A stretch of DNA of 64,000 nucleotides, taken from positions 162,643 through 226,642 of the forward strand of contig NZ_OCNE01000010.1 in the NCBI RefSeq assembly GCF_900230195.1, written 5' to 3'. Source of the DNA: Streptomyces zhaozhouensis (lineage in GTDB: Bacteria; Actinomycetota; Actinomycetes; Streptomycetales; Streptomycetaceae). A model generated the notes under the pieces. The model was not told where the DNA came from. It did no database searches and saw only the letters and a program-made list of their open reading frames with translations. The first letter of the stretch is position 1, and each line of letters opens with the position of its first letter. Both the position numbers and the translations under genes were made by a program. Shown here piece after piece: positions 50,891 to 60,340 of the stretch.

Positions 50891-52903
50891 ATGAACGCAG
50901 CGCACGACGACGACCGGCACGGCGACCGGCGACAGCGGAGGCGGCGACGAGGGGAGCGCGAAGCGGACGACGGAACCGCGCTCGCCCACGCCCTGCGGAC
51001 CGTCCTCGGCCGGCTCGACCGACTGGCCTCCGACGCCGGCGCCCCCGGGGTCGGGGCTCGCGCCGCCGAGCCGCTGGAGCACGCCCCGGCCACCCTGGAC
51101 GCCCTGACCACCTGCTTCGGTCTCAGCGCCTTCGAGCGCGAGGTGCTCCTGCTCACCGCCGCGGCCGAACTCGACCCCGGCACGGCGAGCCGCTGCGCCG
51201 CGGCCGGCGGCGACCCCGACCGCCGCCACCCCACGTTCTCGCTCGCCCTGGCCGCACTGCCGGAACCGCACTGGAGCGCCCTCACCCCCGTCTCCCCGCT
51301 GCGCCGCTGGCAACTCGTCGCACTCGACGACCCCACCCGACTGACCACCTCCAGGCTGCGCATCGACGAGCGGATACTGCACTTCCTCGTCGGCTCGCCC
51401 TACCTGGACGCCCGGCTGCACGGCACCCTGCTCCGCGTCGCCGTGCCCCCGCGCCTGCCCGACTCCTACGGCCGCGCCGCCGACCGGGTGGCCGCCGGCT
51501 GGACGACGCGGCGCCCGGATGCCGGGGGCCGGGTGGAGCTGGTCGGCGGCGACGCGCGCGACCGGGCCGACATCGCCGCGACCGCGGCCGACCGCACGGG
51601 GCTCGCGCTCTACCGCATGGCGGCCTCCGACCTGCCGACCGACCCGGCCGAACGCGACAGGTTCTCCCGGCTCTGGCAGCGCGAGGCGATCCTGCTGCCC
51701 GCCGCCCTGCTGCTGGAGGCCGACGCGCGGGAACACCCGGAACAGGCATCGGCCGTCGACGCGTTCGTCGCGGGCGTCGGCGTTCCGCTGGTGGTCTCCG
51801 GCGAGGCGCCCCGCGGAACCGAGCGGCCCAGGGGCCGGCGGGTCACCGTTCCGCCGCTCGGCGAGGAGGAACAACTGACCCTCTGGCGGGCCGCGTTGGA
51901 CGGGGTGCCCGGCGTGGACGACGCGGGGCTGGGCGCGGTGGTCGACCAGTTCCGGCTGCCGCCGCACGTCATCGAGGCGGCTGCCCACACGGTGCGCGCG
52001 GAGTTGCCCCGGGACGGTGGGGAAGAACCCGCCGGACATCCCCGACTTGCCGAACTGCTCTGGCGCGCCGGTCTGGCCGAGGCCAGATTCGGCCTCGACG
52101 AGCTGGGCCGGCGCGTCGAACCGGTCGCCGACTGGGACGATCTGGTGCTCCCCGAACGACAGTTCGCCATCCTGAGGGAGATCGTCGCGCACGTCAGACA
52201 GCGTTCGACGGTCTACCGCGAGTGGGGCTTCTCCCGGACGCTGCGCCGGGGGCTCGGCGTCACCGCCCTGTTCGCCGGGGGTTCGGGCACCGGCAAGACA
52301 CTGGCCGCCGAGACTCTGGCCGGGGAGCTGGGACTCGACCTCTTCGTCATCGACCTGTCCCAGGTGGTCAGCAAGTACATCGGTGAGACCGAGAAGAACC
52401 TGCGCAGGGTCTTCGACGCGGCCGAACGGGGCGGCGCGCTGCTGCTCTTCGACGAGGCCGACGCGCTCTTCGGCAAGCGCAGCGAGGTCAGGGACAGCCA
52501 CGACCGCTACGCCAACCTCGAGGTGAGCTATCTGCTGATGCGGATGGAGGCGTACCGGGGACTGGCCGTGCTGACCACCAACATGAAGAAGGCACTGGAC
52601 CCGGCGTTCATGCGGCGCATCCGCTTCGTCGTCGACTTCCCGTTCCCCGCCGAGCCGGAACGCGCCGAGATCTGGCGCCGGGTGCTGCCGCCGCAGACCC
52701 CGACCAAGGGCGTCGACCCCGCCCTGCTCGCCCAACTCACCGTCGCCGGGGGCTCGATCCGCAACATCGCGCTCTCCGCCGCCTTCCTCGCCGCCGAGGA
52801 GGGCGACCGCCTCCAGATGCGTCATCTGCTGGCCGCCGCCCGCACCGAGTACCTGAAGCTCGAACGTGCCCTGACCCCCTCGGAGGTCAACGGATGGGTC
52901 TGA
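50891..52903 (+). CDS. AAA+ ATPase of the contractile injection system (Pvc15/Afp15-like)
   Basis: The 670-residue protein has an N-terminal helical region (about 30-400) and a C-terminal AAA+ module. Walker A is GGSGTGKTLA near 463, Walker B LLLFDEADALFG with Asp521, sensor region AVLTTNMKKALD and arginine finger area MRRIRFVVDFPFP. These membrane-less ATPases accompany nearly all extracellular-type CIS clusters and are thought to help cargo loading or assembly. The start follows GGGGAGGG and a strongly basic leader (RHGDRRQRRRRRGERE). It overlaps the next gene by 10 bases. Confidence 0.92.
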   Translation: MNAAHDDDRHGDRRQRRRRRGEREADDGTALAHALRTVLGRLDRLASDAGAPGVGARAAEPLEHAPATLDALTTCFGLSAFEREVLLLTAAAELDPGTASRCAAAGGDPDRRHPTFSLALAALPEPHWSALTPVSPLRRWQLVALDDPTRLTTSRLRIDERILHFLVGSPYLDARLHGTLLRVAVPPRLPDSYGRAADRVAAGWTTRRPDAGGRVELVGGDARDRADIAATAADRTGLALYRMAASDLPTDPAERDRFSRLWQREAILLPAALLLEADAREHPEQASAVDAFVAGVGVPLVVSGEAPRGTERPRGRRVTVPPLGEEEQLTLWRAALDGVPGVDDAGLGAVVDQFRLPPHVIEAAAHTVRAELPRDGGEEPAGHPRLAELLWRAGLAEARFGLDELGRRVEPVADWDDLVLPERQFAILREIVAHVRQRSTVYREWGFSRTLRRGLGVTALFAGGSGTGKTLAAETLAGELGLDLFVIDLSQVVSKYIGETEKNLRRVFDAAERGGALLLFDEADALFGKRSEVRDSHDRYANLEVSYLLMRMEAYRGLAVLTTNMKKALDPAFMRRIRFVVDFPFPAEPERAEIWRRVLPPQTPTKGVDPALLAQLTVAGGSIRNIALSAAFLAAEEGDRLQMRHLLAAARTEYLKLERALTPSEVNGWV

Positions 52904-53280
52904 ACGAGACGCCCCGCGACCTGCCGCGCCCGCCCGTCCCGGCGACCGACGCCGGAACGCCGCGGACGCCGCCGCCCGCCGCCCCGGCGCGGGACACGAT
53001 CCGGCTGGAGATCGACGAACTCGTCCTGACCGGCTTCGACCGGAGACTGGACCGCGACCTGCTGTCGGCCGCGTTCCAGGGGGAGTTGACCCGCCTGCTG
53101 GACGAACGGGGCATCCCGACCGCCGTGGAGGACCTCTCGGCCGACGCACTCTCCGACCTGCCGCCGCTGCCCGCGACCAGCTCGCCGACGCGCCTCGGCC
53201 GGGCGCTGGCCCGCGCCGTGCACGACGGGCTGACGGGACTCTCCGCGCCCTCGCACGGGCCGGAACGGGGGCGCCCATGA
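52894..53280 (+). CDS. Small CIS-cluster protein preceding the DUF4157 protein
   Basis: The 128-residue protein has a Pro-rich N-terminus (about 40 residues) followed by a compact segment DTIRLEIDELVLTGFDRRLD, then LLSAAFQGELTRLLDERGIP. Small proteins with this IEIDELVLxGF-type core typically sit just before the DUF4157 gene in actinomycete CIS operons. It overlaps the ATPase gene by 10 bases and the giant gene by 4 (ATGA). A role as adaptor or chaperone for the giant protein is inference. Confidence 0.65.
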   Translation: MGLNETPRDLPRPPVPATDAGTPRTPPPAAPARDTIRLEIDELVLTGFDRRLDRDLLSAAFQGELTRLLDERGIPTAVEDLSADALSDLPPLPATSSPTRLGRALARAVHDGLTGLSAPSHGPERGRP

Positions 53281-56200
53281 GCGGCACGCGCGCCTCGGCG
53301 CCCGAGCCCCGCCGCGGCAGGTCCACCGAGCGCCGCGGACGACGCGACCGGAAGAACACCGACGGAGCCCGCGCCCCCGAGCCGAAGAACGTCGTCAGCG
53401 GCGCCGGGCAGCCCCTGGACCCGGGCGTGCGCCGGGAGTGGGAGGAGCGGCTTGGCCACGACCTGAGCCGGGTGCGGCTGCACACCGACCGCGAGGCGGG
53501 CACGCTCGCCGCGCTGCTGGGCGCCGACGCGGTGGCGGTCGGGCAGGACATCCTCTTCCGCGAGGGCGCCTATCTGCCGGGCACCGCCGAGGGCCGACGC
53601 CTGCTGGCCCACGAGGTGCTGCACACCGTTCAGAACCCGCACGGTCTGGGCACCCTGCGCGCCGGACGCGAGCTCGGCGCGGTGAGTCTCGCGCCGCAGC
53701 CCGTCGAACGCGAGGCCGAGTCCGCCGCCCGCCAGCTCACCGACGAGCGACACGCCCCGGCCCTGGGGGAGTCCGCCCCGGACGTCGCCACCGGCCGGGC
53801 CACCCCCGGCTGGCTGCGCTACGCCACCGTGGACGCGGACCGCGCCAGGACCGAACGACTCGACCCGGCGACGTTGGCGGACCGGCTGGCCAAGGGGGTG
53901 CTGCGCTCGCTGCGCGGCGATCCCGCCGACGCCTCCGGCCGGGTCAGGGAGCAGCTGGGCCGCATGGCGCCGGAGCTGCAGGACTCGGTCCTCGACCGGC
54001 TGGAGCCCCAGCTGACCGCCCACCAGCACGACCGGCTGCTCGACCTCGCCGAGGAGGCCGCCGGCACCGTCCCCCGGGACTTCAGGACCGCCGGCGCGCC
54101 CGAGGCCATCCCCGACGTGCTGGAGTTGCTGGACCGCGAGCGGCGGCGCTACGACCGCGCGCACCCCGTCGACGAACGGCGCCGGCGGCCAGGGAGGCCC
54201 CCGGCGGAGGAGGAACGCGCCGGGGAGGAGACCGACGAGGAGCGCGCTTCCGAGGAACGTGCGCCGGCGCCCACGCCCGCGCGCACCCCGGCGGCCGGCG
54301 CCTCGGGCGCGGACCGGCAGGCCCGGCAGAACCAGCGCGAGGCCGAGGCGTCCGGGGCCCGGGACGAGGAGGACCGCAACGACGCCCGGCAGGAGAAGGA
54401 GTCCCGCGCCGACCGGCGCACCAGGGACGAGCGCGCCGAGGACGAGCCGGCGCCGGAGCCCGAGGACCGGCAGCGGGACTCCGAGTCCGTCGCACAGCCC
54501 GAGGCCGTCGACGAGGACGCTGCCGACCCACCGCTCGCACGGGACCGCGACGCGTCCCACGACGAGCCGGACCCCGACGTCGAACCTTTGGGCCTCGACC
54601 CGAGCGCGGACGGCGCCACCGCGACCGAACAGGACGACGAGGACGCCGAACTCGACCCGGACAGCGCCTGGAACACGGAGCTCCGGCCGGACGACTTCCT
54701 GCCCGCCACCGACCTCGACGTCTCCGCCGTCCCCACCGCCGACGAACTGACCCCGGGCGCCAGCCCGGAAGACTCCACGCCGACGTTCCCCGCGCCGCCG
54801 CCCACCAGGGCCGAGCAGGTGCGGGAGGAACGCGAACGGGAGGCGGCGACCGACCCGGCCGCCGCCGCCGAGGCCCAGGACGAACCGCCGGCCGAGGCGA
54901 GCGCGGCGACCGCCGGCGACCCGCCGGAGGGCGCCGGCTCTGAGCCGGCCGCCGGGCAGTCGGTCGAGCAGGACGTCGGCCCCGCCCCGGAGACCGGCCC
55001 CGTCCCGGAGCCCGAACCCGCCGACGCCGCCGGGCCCGCCGGGGACCCGACCGTTCCCGACCCGGCGGACGCCGCGGAACCGGCGACCGCGCCCGTCGCG
55101 CGGGACCCGGAGCAGGACGCCGAGGACCCTGAGCCGGCCGTCGAACCCGCCGTCGCACCCGAGCCGGAACCCGAGGCCGAACGAGTTCCGGAGCGCGCCG
55201 ACACCGCCGAGGCCCAGAGCCGCGCCCTCGGCGGGGCGGGCACCGCCCGCCTCGCCTCGCCCGCGCCCGCCCCCCGCACCGCGCCCCCCACTGAGGGCGC
55301 CGCCCCCTCGCCCACCGCGACCCCCGCCGCCGAACCCGGCGGGAGCGCCGACCCCGCGACGCCCGTCGAGGGCCGCCGCCCCGGCGCCGCCCGCGACGAC
55401 GGCGAGGAGGCGCCGGCACCGGGCCCGACCCGGCGGACCAGCCGCGCCGCCAGCGCGCCCCCGGGCCCGGCGGCACCCCCCGCCTCCGGCGGCGGCAGGG
55501 GCACCCGGTCGACCGGCGCCAAGCGGCGAAAGAAGGAGCGGAGCGCCCCCCGGCTCGCCACGACCGACCCCGAGACCGGCCTCTCCACCGCCGCCGGGCT
55601 GCGTCCGCACGCCGCCCTCGAAGCGATGGACGGCGTGGGGCGGGCCGTCGGCAACAGCGTCGGCCAGGAGCGGCAAGCCCTCGCGGACGCCCCACCGAGC
55701 ACCGAGCGCCCCGCCGGCTCCCCGGAGACCCGGCACGGAGCCCCGGACACCGAAGCGCCCGTCGACTACACCGGCGACGACGTCGCGACGACCGAGGACC
55801 CCCAGCGGGAGGACGCCGAGGTCGAGGGCAGCGAGGCGCCTGACCCGGACGGTGAACTCCCGGGCGAGGACATGGAGTTGTCCACCGGCCAGATGATCGG
55901 CGCCGGCCTCATAACCACCGGCGCGAAGGTGGTCAACTACCTCGGCAACCTGGTCGGTTACGAGGACGACATCATCGACACCGACGGTGTCCTGCAACAC
56001 TTCCTCGACCTTCCCGACGCCGACGAGGCCCTGGCGCAGGCCGACCTCGGGACGGCGCCCGGAGTCGAACTCGCGGGTGAGACGGAGGGGTTGGCCGGCG
56101 ACCAGGGCGCCAACCTCGACGAGCGGGGCGACCGGCTCCAGGCCGAGGGAGCCGAGGACTCCCAGCAGAACCTCGGCGAGGACCAGATCTACCCCGACGT

Positions 56201-59200
56201 TCCCCAGGAGACGCTCTCCGGCAGGGCCCCCTCCGCGCCGGGCGGCCCCGGGCCCCGGGGCGGAGGAAGCGGCCCGGCGGGGGGCGAGGTTCCGCCCGAG
56301 GCGCTCTCCGAGGTCGCCGAGCACGAGCGCGGACCGGAGATCAGGGCCGGTTTCGCCAAGGGGCAGACCGCCATGGCCACCGAGCGGGAGGCCAAGGAGA
56401 CCGGCTTCCGCGAGTCGCAACAGCGCCACGAACGCGACGTCCAGACCGAGATCGAGACCAACAGCGCACGCCAGACCGCGGAACGCGAGGCCGCCAGGAC
56501 CGAGGTCACCGCCTCCCGCGCCCGCTGGCGCGAGGAACAGGACGCCGAACTCGCCGCCACCCGGGGTCGGAAGAGCGAGCGGCACGAAGCGGTCCGCACC
56601 GAGGTCGCGGAACGCGAGGAGCAGACCGACCAGGAGGTCGAGGACGCCGAGACCGAGGAACGGGAGGCGATCGAGACCGAGGAGACGACCGCCAACGAGA
56701 AGCCCGCCAAGGAGAAGGAGCGGGCCGAACGGGAGTCCGGCAACTGGGTCGCCGACGCGGTCGACGCCATCGTCGACCTCTTCAACGAGATCAAGAACGC
56801 CATCCTGGAGGCGTTCCGCGCCGCCCGCGACGCCATCGTCTCCATCGTCGAGGGGTTCGTCGAGGCGGTCACCCGACTGATAGACGAGGCCCGCGAGTTC
56901 ATCGTCGAGACGTTCCAGGCGTTCGTGGAGTTCATCGTCGAACTCGGCCGCACCCTCCTCGCCGCGATCCAGGAGATCGCCGCCAGCGTCAGGGACTTCG
57001 TCGTCGGCCTGGTCAACGCGGCGATCGCCCTGATCAACGAGCTGGCGTCGATGCTCAGGGACGCCGTCAACGCCCTGCTCGACGCGATCACCTCGGCGCT
57101 CAGCGGACTGCTCGACGCCCTCGCCCGAGGGCTGGAAGCCGCCGTCGCGTTGGTCAAGGGCGCCCTGAACGCGGTGATGGACTTCGCGAGGGGCCTGCTC
57201 CAGGGCCTGGGCGAGTGGATGGCCGTCGCCGTCGACATCATCTCCGACCCCGGCGGCTGGCTGGGCAACGCGGCGAGCGCCGCCCACACCGGCTCCCGCG
57301 ACCACCTCTTCACGGAGACCCAGGCGGCGGTCAAGGAGTGGTTCAACCAGAAGATCCAGGAGGTTCTCGGCCTGGACCAGGAGACCTTCGAGCTCCTGCT
57401 CTCCGGCGGCATGTCCAGGGAGGAGATCGTCGCCGAGGCATGGGCCGCGATTCTTCCGCAACTTCCCCTGATCATCGGTGAGTTGGTCATCACCAAGGTC
57501 GTCGCCAAGCTGATCCCCGGCGCGGGCTGGGTGCTGGCCATCATCGACGCCATCCAGGCGGCGATCGGCGCGCTGGGCGAGATCCTGCGCGCGTTCGGCC
57601 TGGTCCTCGACTTCTTCAAGGCCGTCAAGGGCGGCAACGCCGCTCGCCCCTTCGCCAAGGCCGTCGCCGCCGGCATCGTCGCGCTGCTTGAGCTGATCTA
57701 CCAGGCGTTGCTCAGCGGCATCGGCAAGTACGTGGGCCGGGTCGCCGACCGCCTCCGGGGCGTGGCGCGCGGTCTGCGCGACAAGTCGCCCGACCAGCCG
57801 GACAACGACGAACGCCGCGCCGCCGGCGCCGAGGTCAACGCCGCCAACCAGCAGTCCGACCAGGCCGACCGCCAGAACACCCGGCCCCCGCCCCCGCCGG
57901 CCGCCACCACGACGACGAGCGACCGTCGCGGCGAGGACGACCGCGACCGCGGGCGGGAGGACGATCCGGACCGGCGCGACGACGACCGGCGGGACGACGA
58001 GCGGCGCGCCGACCGCCCGCCCCGGAAGCCGAGGCCGCCGCAGCGGAAGCCCGCTCCGGCGACCCGCTCCCACCGGCGCGCCAAACAGACCACCAAGGCC
58101 GCTCTCGCCCGCAACCGTCGCGCGAAGCGCGCCCTGGGCCGTGACAACCGCGGGAGCAGGACGGCCAAGGACCTCGACAAACGCGCCACACGCACCCGCG
58201 ACGCCTACCGCGACCGCCGCGACCAGCTGAGGCGACAGCGGCGCGGTCGCGAAGAGCAGCGGCGGCGTCGGAGGGACGAGCGCGAGAGGCGGGAGAACTC
58301 GACACAGTCGAAGGCGGACCGGCTGAGAAAAATCATCGCGAGAATCAAGCCATCGATCCTCAGCCTGCTGAACAAGGGAGTGGGCGAGCGCCCGTTGCGC
58401 GTGGTGCTGGACGGACTGAGGCGGCTGCACCGCTTAACCACGCTGTCGATGGCAGGTGCGGACGACTTCAGTATTGTCGCTCACCTCAATCCCGAAGGCC
58501 TTGTGACTCGCGGGGAGTTCGAGACCCTGCCGCTCGGTGGTGAGCATAAAGTCGTCAAGGATATCCAGTCGCGGCTCGGGAATCATTTCACAGAATTCGG
58601 CGAGCTGCGGGATATTATGGCGGATGCCGAAAAAATAATGAGGGAAGTGCTCGGTGAGCACAAGCTCGACCTTTCAGTGACTTCACAAGGGTTGGGGAGT
58701 CGCGGCGGGCAGGACACGAGGGTCGCAAAGTCTGCGGCGAAGGTCAGTGTGAGGGATCGTGACAACACTTGGAGGCTGGGATGGGATCAGAGTACGGCGA
58801 AACTCCGTAACACTCCGCAGGCCAGTTTTCCGCAGACCGTCATCCTGTATCTGGACCACCCCACGGGTGGCGGTGTTTCCAACCGTGTCGCAGTAGGGCA
58901 GTTCGTCTCGGACATGAGCGACTCTGAAATGGGGGAGAAGGGGGTGCAGCAGGAATACATCTGGCAGGGGCAGCGGTTCGTGAAAGATGCTATCGGTAAC
59001 TTCGTGCCGCGATTCGTGGAGAGAAACTTGAATAGCTTTGACAAGCCGAAAACGCCCACGGTGGGACAGGGTGGGAAGCTGTCGGGTGGTGTGGGGATTC
59101 TCCCGTCGGCTTGGGCGGAAGGAGGTAAGGGTAAGGGCAGAGGGAAAGGGAAGGGTAAGAAGTCGTCTCGGGAGGCCACGATAAAAGAGCATGTCGAGGG

Positions 59201-59519
59201 GGCGCCCGAGAACAGAAGTACGGGACGCAAAAACTCGCCCTTCATATCCACGACGGCGGTTCCGGCGAGTGGCCTCACGAACGCGGAAGGAGAGGCGCTT
59301 GGTGGTGAGGACGGGTGGGCGAAGATCGACCTCATTCACGTTGAGGCGTCCAGGATATTTGACCTCAGGAGAGTGGAAGGGCAACGAAAATGGGGTCTTG
59401 CCAACCCGACGGGGGACAAGGCGCGGCAGGGCTTGCAGGATGTCATGCGGACGCAGGAGATCCTGATCCAAGGTGAGATTCCCGCTGCCGCGATTGTCGA
59501 AGTGAGGTACGGGAGATGA
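53277..59519 (+). CDS. Giant DUF4157 CIS cargo protein with C-terminal ADP-ribosyltransferase-like domain
   Basis: The 2,080-residue protein is modular. Residues 30-140 are DUF4157, with the HExxH motif HEVLH at 112-116 and HTDREAGTLAALLGADAVAV. Residues about 300-860 are Pro/Glu/Asp/Ala-rich and disordered. Residues about 1020-1156 form a charged coiled coil. Residues about 1157-1500 are long amphipathic and hydrophobic helices, including PLIIGELVITKVVAKLIPGA, as in pore or tape-like CIS proteins. A basic Arg-rich linker (1500-1718) follows. Residues about 1720-2080 are a toxin-like domain with SPFISTT (1987-1993) and QEILIQGEIP (Glu2061, Glu2067), resembling the STS and ExE motifs of ADP-ribosyltransferases. 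The DNA from about 58300 is clearly AT-richer, suggesting a recently acquired tip. Confidence 0.85.
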   Translation: MSGTRASAPEPRRGRSTERRGRRDRKNTDGARAPEPKNVVSGAGQPLDPGVRREWEERLGHDLSRVRLHTDREAGTLAALLGADAVAVGQDILFREGAYLPGTAEGRRLLAHEVLHTVQNPHGLGTLRAGRELGAVSLAPQPVEREAESAARQLTDERHAPALGESAPDVATGRATPGWLRYATVDADRARTERLDPATLADRLAKGVLRSLRGDPADASGRVREQLGRMAPELQDSVLDRLEPQLTAHQHDRLLDLAEEAAGTVPRDFRTAGAPEAIPDVLELLDRERRRYDRAHPVDERRRRPGRPPAEEERAGEETDEERASEERAPAPTPARTPAAGASGADRQARQNQREAEASGARDEEDRNDARQEKESRADRRTRDERAEDEPAPEPEDRQRDSESVAQPEAVDEDAADPPLARDRDASHDEPDPDVEPLGLDPSADGATATEQDDEDAELDPDSAWNTELRPDDFLPATDLDVSAVPTADELTPGASPEDSTPTFPAPPPTRAEQVREEREREAATDPAAAAEAQDEPPAEASAATAGDPPEGAGSEPAAGQSVEQDVGPAPETGPVPEPEPADAAGPAGDPTVPDPADAAEPATAPVARDPEQDAEDPEPAVEPAVAPEPEPEAERVPERADTAEAQSRALGGAGTARLASPAPAPRTAPPTEGAAPSPTATPAAEPGGSADPATPVEGRRPGAARDDGEEAPAPGPTRRTSRAASAPPGPAAPPASGGGRGTRSTGAKRRKKERSAPRLATTDPETGLSTAAGLRPHAALEAMDGVGRAVGNSVGQERQALADAPPSTERPAGSPETRHGAPDTEAPVDYTGDDVATTEDPQREDAEVEGSEAPDPDGELPGEDMELSTGQMIGAGLITTGAKVVNYLGNLVGYEDDIIDTDGVLQHFLDLPDADEALAQADLGTAPGVELAGETEGLAGDQGANLDERGDRLQAEGAEDSQQNLGEDQIYPDVPQETLSGRAPSAPGGPGPRGGGSGPAGGEVPPEALSEVAEHERGPEIRAGFAKGQTAMATEREAKETGFRESQQRHERDVQTEIETNSARQTAEREAARTEVTASRARWREEQDAELAATRGRKSERHEAVRTEVAEREEQTDQEVEDAETEEREAIETEETTANEKPAKEKERAERESGNWVADAVDAIVDLFNEIKNAILEAFRAARDAIVSIVEGFVEAVTRLIDEAREFIVETFQAFVEFIVELGRTLLAAIQEIAASVRDFVVGLVNAAIALINELASMLRDAVNALLDAITSALSGLLDALARGLEAAVALVKGALNAVMDFARGLLQGLGEWMAVAVDIISDPGGWLGNAASAAHTGSRDHLFTETQAAVKEWFNQKIQEVLGLDQETFELLLSGGMSREEIVAEAWAAILPQLPLIIGELVITKVVAKLIPGAGWVLAIIDAIQAAIGALGEILRAFGLVLDFFKAVKGGNAARPFAKAVAAGIVALLELIYQALLSGIGKYVGRVADRLRGVARGLRDKSPDQPDNDERRAAGAEVNAANQQSDQADRQNTRPPPPPAATTTTSDRRGEDDRDRGREDDPDRRDDDRRDDERRADRPPRKPRPPQRKPAPATRSHRRAKQTTKAALARNRRAKRALGRDNRGSRTAKDLDKRATRTRDAYRDRRDQLRRQRRGREEQRRRRRDERERRENSTQSKADRLRKIIARIKPSILSLLNKGVGERPLRVVLDGLRRLHRLTTLSMAGADDFSIVAHLNPEGLVTRGEFETLPLGGEHKVVKDIQSRLGNHFTEFGELRDIMADAEKIMREVLGEHKLDLSVTSQGLGSRGGQDTRVAKSAAKVSVRDRDNTWRLGWDQSTAKLRNTPQASFPQTVILYLDHPTGGGVSNRVAVGQFVSDMSDSEMGEKGVQQEYIWQGQRFVKDAIGNFVPRFVERNLNSFDKPKTPTVGQGGKLSGGVGILPSAWAEGGKGKGRGKGKGKKSSREATIKEHVEGAPENRSTGRKNSPFISTTAVPASGLTNAEGEALGGEDGWAKIDLIHVEASRIFDLRRVEGQRKWGLANPTGDKARQGLQDVMRTQEILIQGEIPAAAIVEVRYGR

Positions 59520-60295
59520 GGACACCCTTCGACTCTTACTACTGGAAGGAGGCCGAGGTCGGTGATGAACGCCTCTGGGAAGCGCGTTACAGGTTGGCTT
59601 GGGGGCAGGAAGGCGAAGATGACTTCGTCACGCTACTTCGGAGTGGCGATCCCGTCGCTCTTGGTGTCGCATTCGATCATTACGACCGTGCTGAATCCAT
59701 GAGGCGTTTCGGTGGGCGAAATCCCTACGAGGTGCACGAGGGTGAAATTTTAGAGAGAGCAAGAACCGTACTTGCGGGTTCGCCCTGCTCAAGTAGTGAG
59801 ACGGGTGCGAGTGAAGACGCCGCGAATCATGCGAGTGCGCTGCTTGTGATGACCTATCTGGCGGATCTTCGAAGCCGCGATGACGTGCTCTTGGTCTCTG
59901 CTGTGCTTCGCCGTGCGCTGACCCCCAATCTCATCGAGTCGGCCACGCGGGCTGCGTTTTCTCTGATCGTTGACGAGGCTCCCTTCAGACAGGAGATCCT
60001 TGACGCGTTCGCGGAGGTTCTTCTGGACGAAACGCGAAGCGAAGAACAGCGGATGCCAGCCATACGTGCACTCGAGCAGGCCGAGGGGACGGATGTCGGC
60101 GCGGTGTTGGCGCGTGTGATGAAGGCCGGACACGGGAAGATCTCGATGGAGGCAGCACTTTCTCTTGCGAATTGGCATCTCGCCGCTCACCGCAGTGACC
60201 TTGAGCAGTATGTTGCTTCCTGGCCGGCTGATGCGGAATATCCGAAAGCCGATTTTCTCGCAGCTCTGCATGAAGCGGTGGACGGCGATGGGTGA
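59516..60295 (+). CDS. Candidate immunity protein for the CIS toxin tip (HEAT-like)
   Basis: The 259-residue protein is acidic and helical, with repeat-like units: ANHASALLVMTYLADLRSRD, FRQEILDAFAEVLLDETRSE, MPAIRALEQAEGTDVGAVLA and ISMEAALSLANWHLAAHRSD. This resembles HEAT-repeat proteins, a common scaffold for immunity proteins. The ATG overlaps the giant gene's stop as ATGA. Its base composition is as AT-rich as the toxin tip and unlike the flanking CIS genes, so the two were probably transferred together. No signal peptide or membrane segment. Function is inferred from position; it could also be a chaperone for the tip. Confidence 0.6.
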   Translation: MRTPFDSYYWKEAEVGDERLWEARYRLAWGQEGEDDFVTLLRSGDPVALGVAFDHYDRAESMRRFGGRNPYEVHEGEILERARTVLAGSPCSSSETGASEDAANHASALLVMTYLADLRSRDDVLLVSAVLRRALTPNLIESATRAAFSLIVDEAPFRQEILDAFAEVLLDETRSEEQRMPAIRALEQAEGTDVGAVLARVMKAGHGKISMEAALSLANWHLAAHRSDLEQYVASWPADAEYPKADFLAALHEAVDGDG

Positions 60296-60340
60296 CATCC
60301 CGTTCTTGTTGGCCTTCCTGTCGCTCGAAGTTGGTGACTC

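Noticed and set aside
52887..58430. A 1,847-codon open frame on the minus strand opposite the giant CIS gene
   Set aside because: It is the antisense shadow of the DUF4157 gene in very GC-rich DNA. It is Gly/Arg/Val-rich with no recognisable domain, and the plus strand has clear homology.
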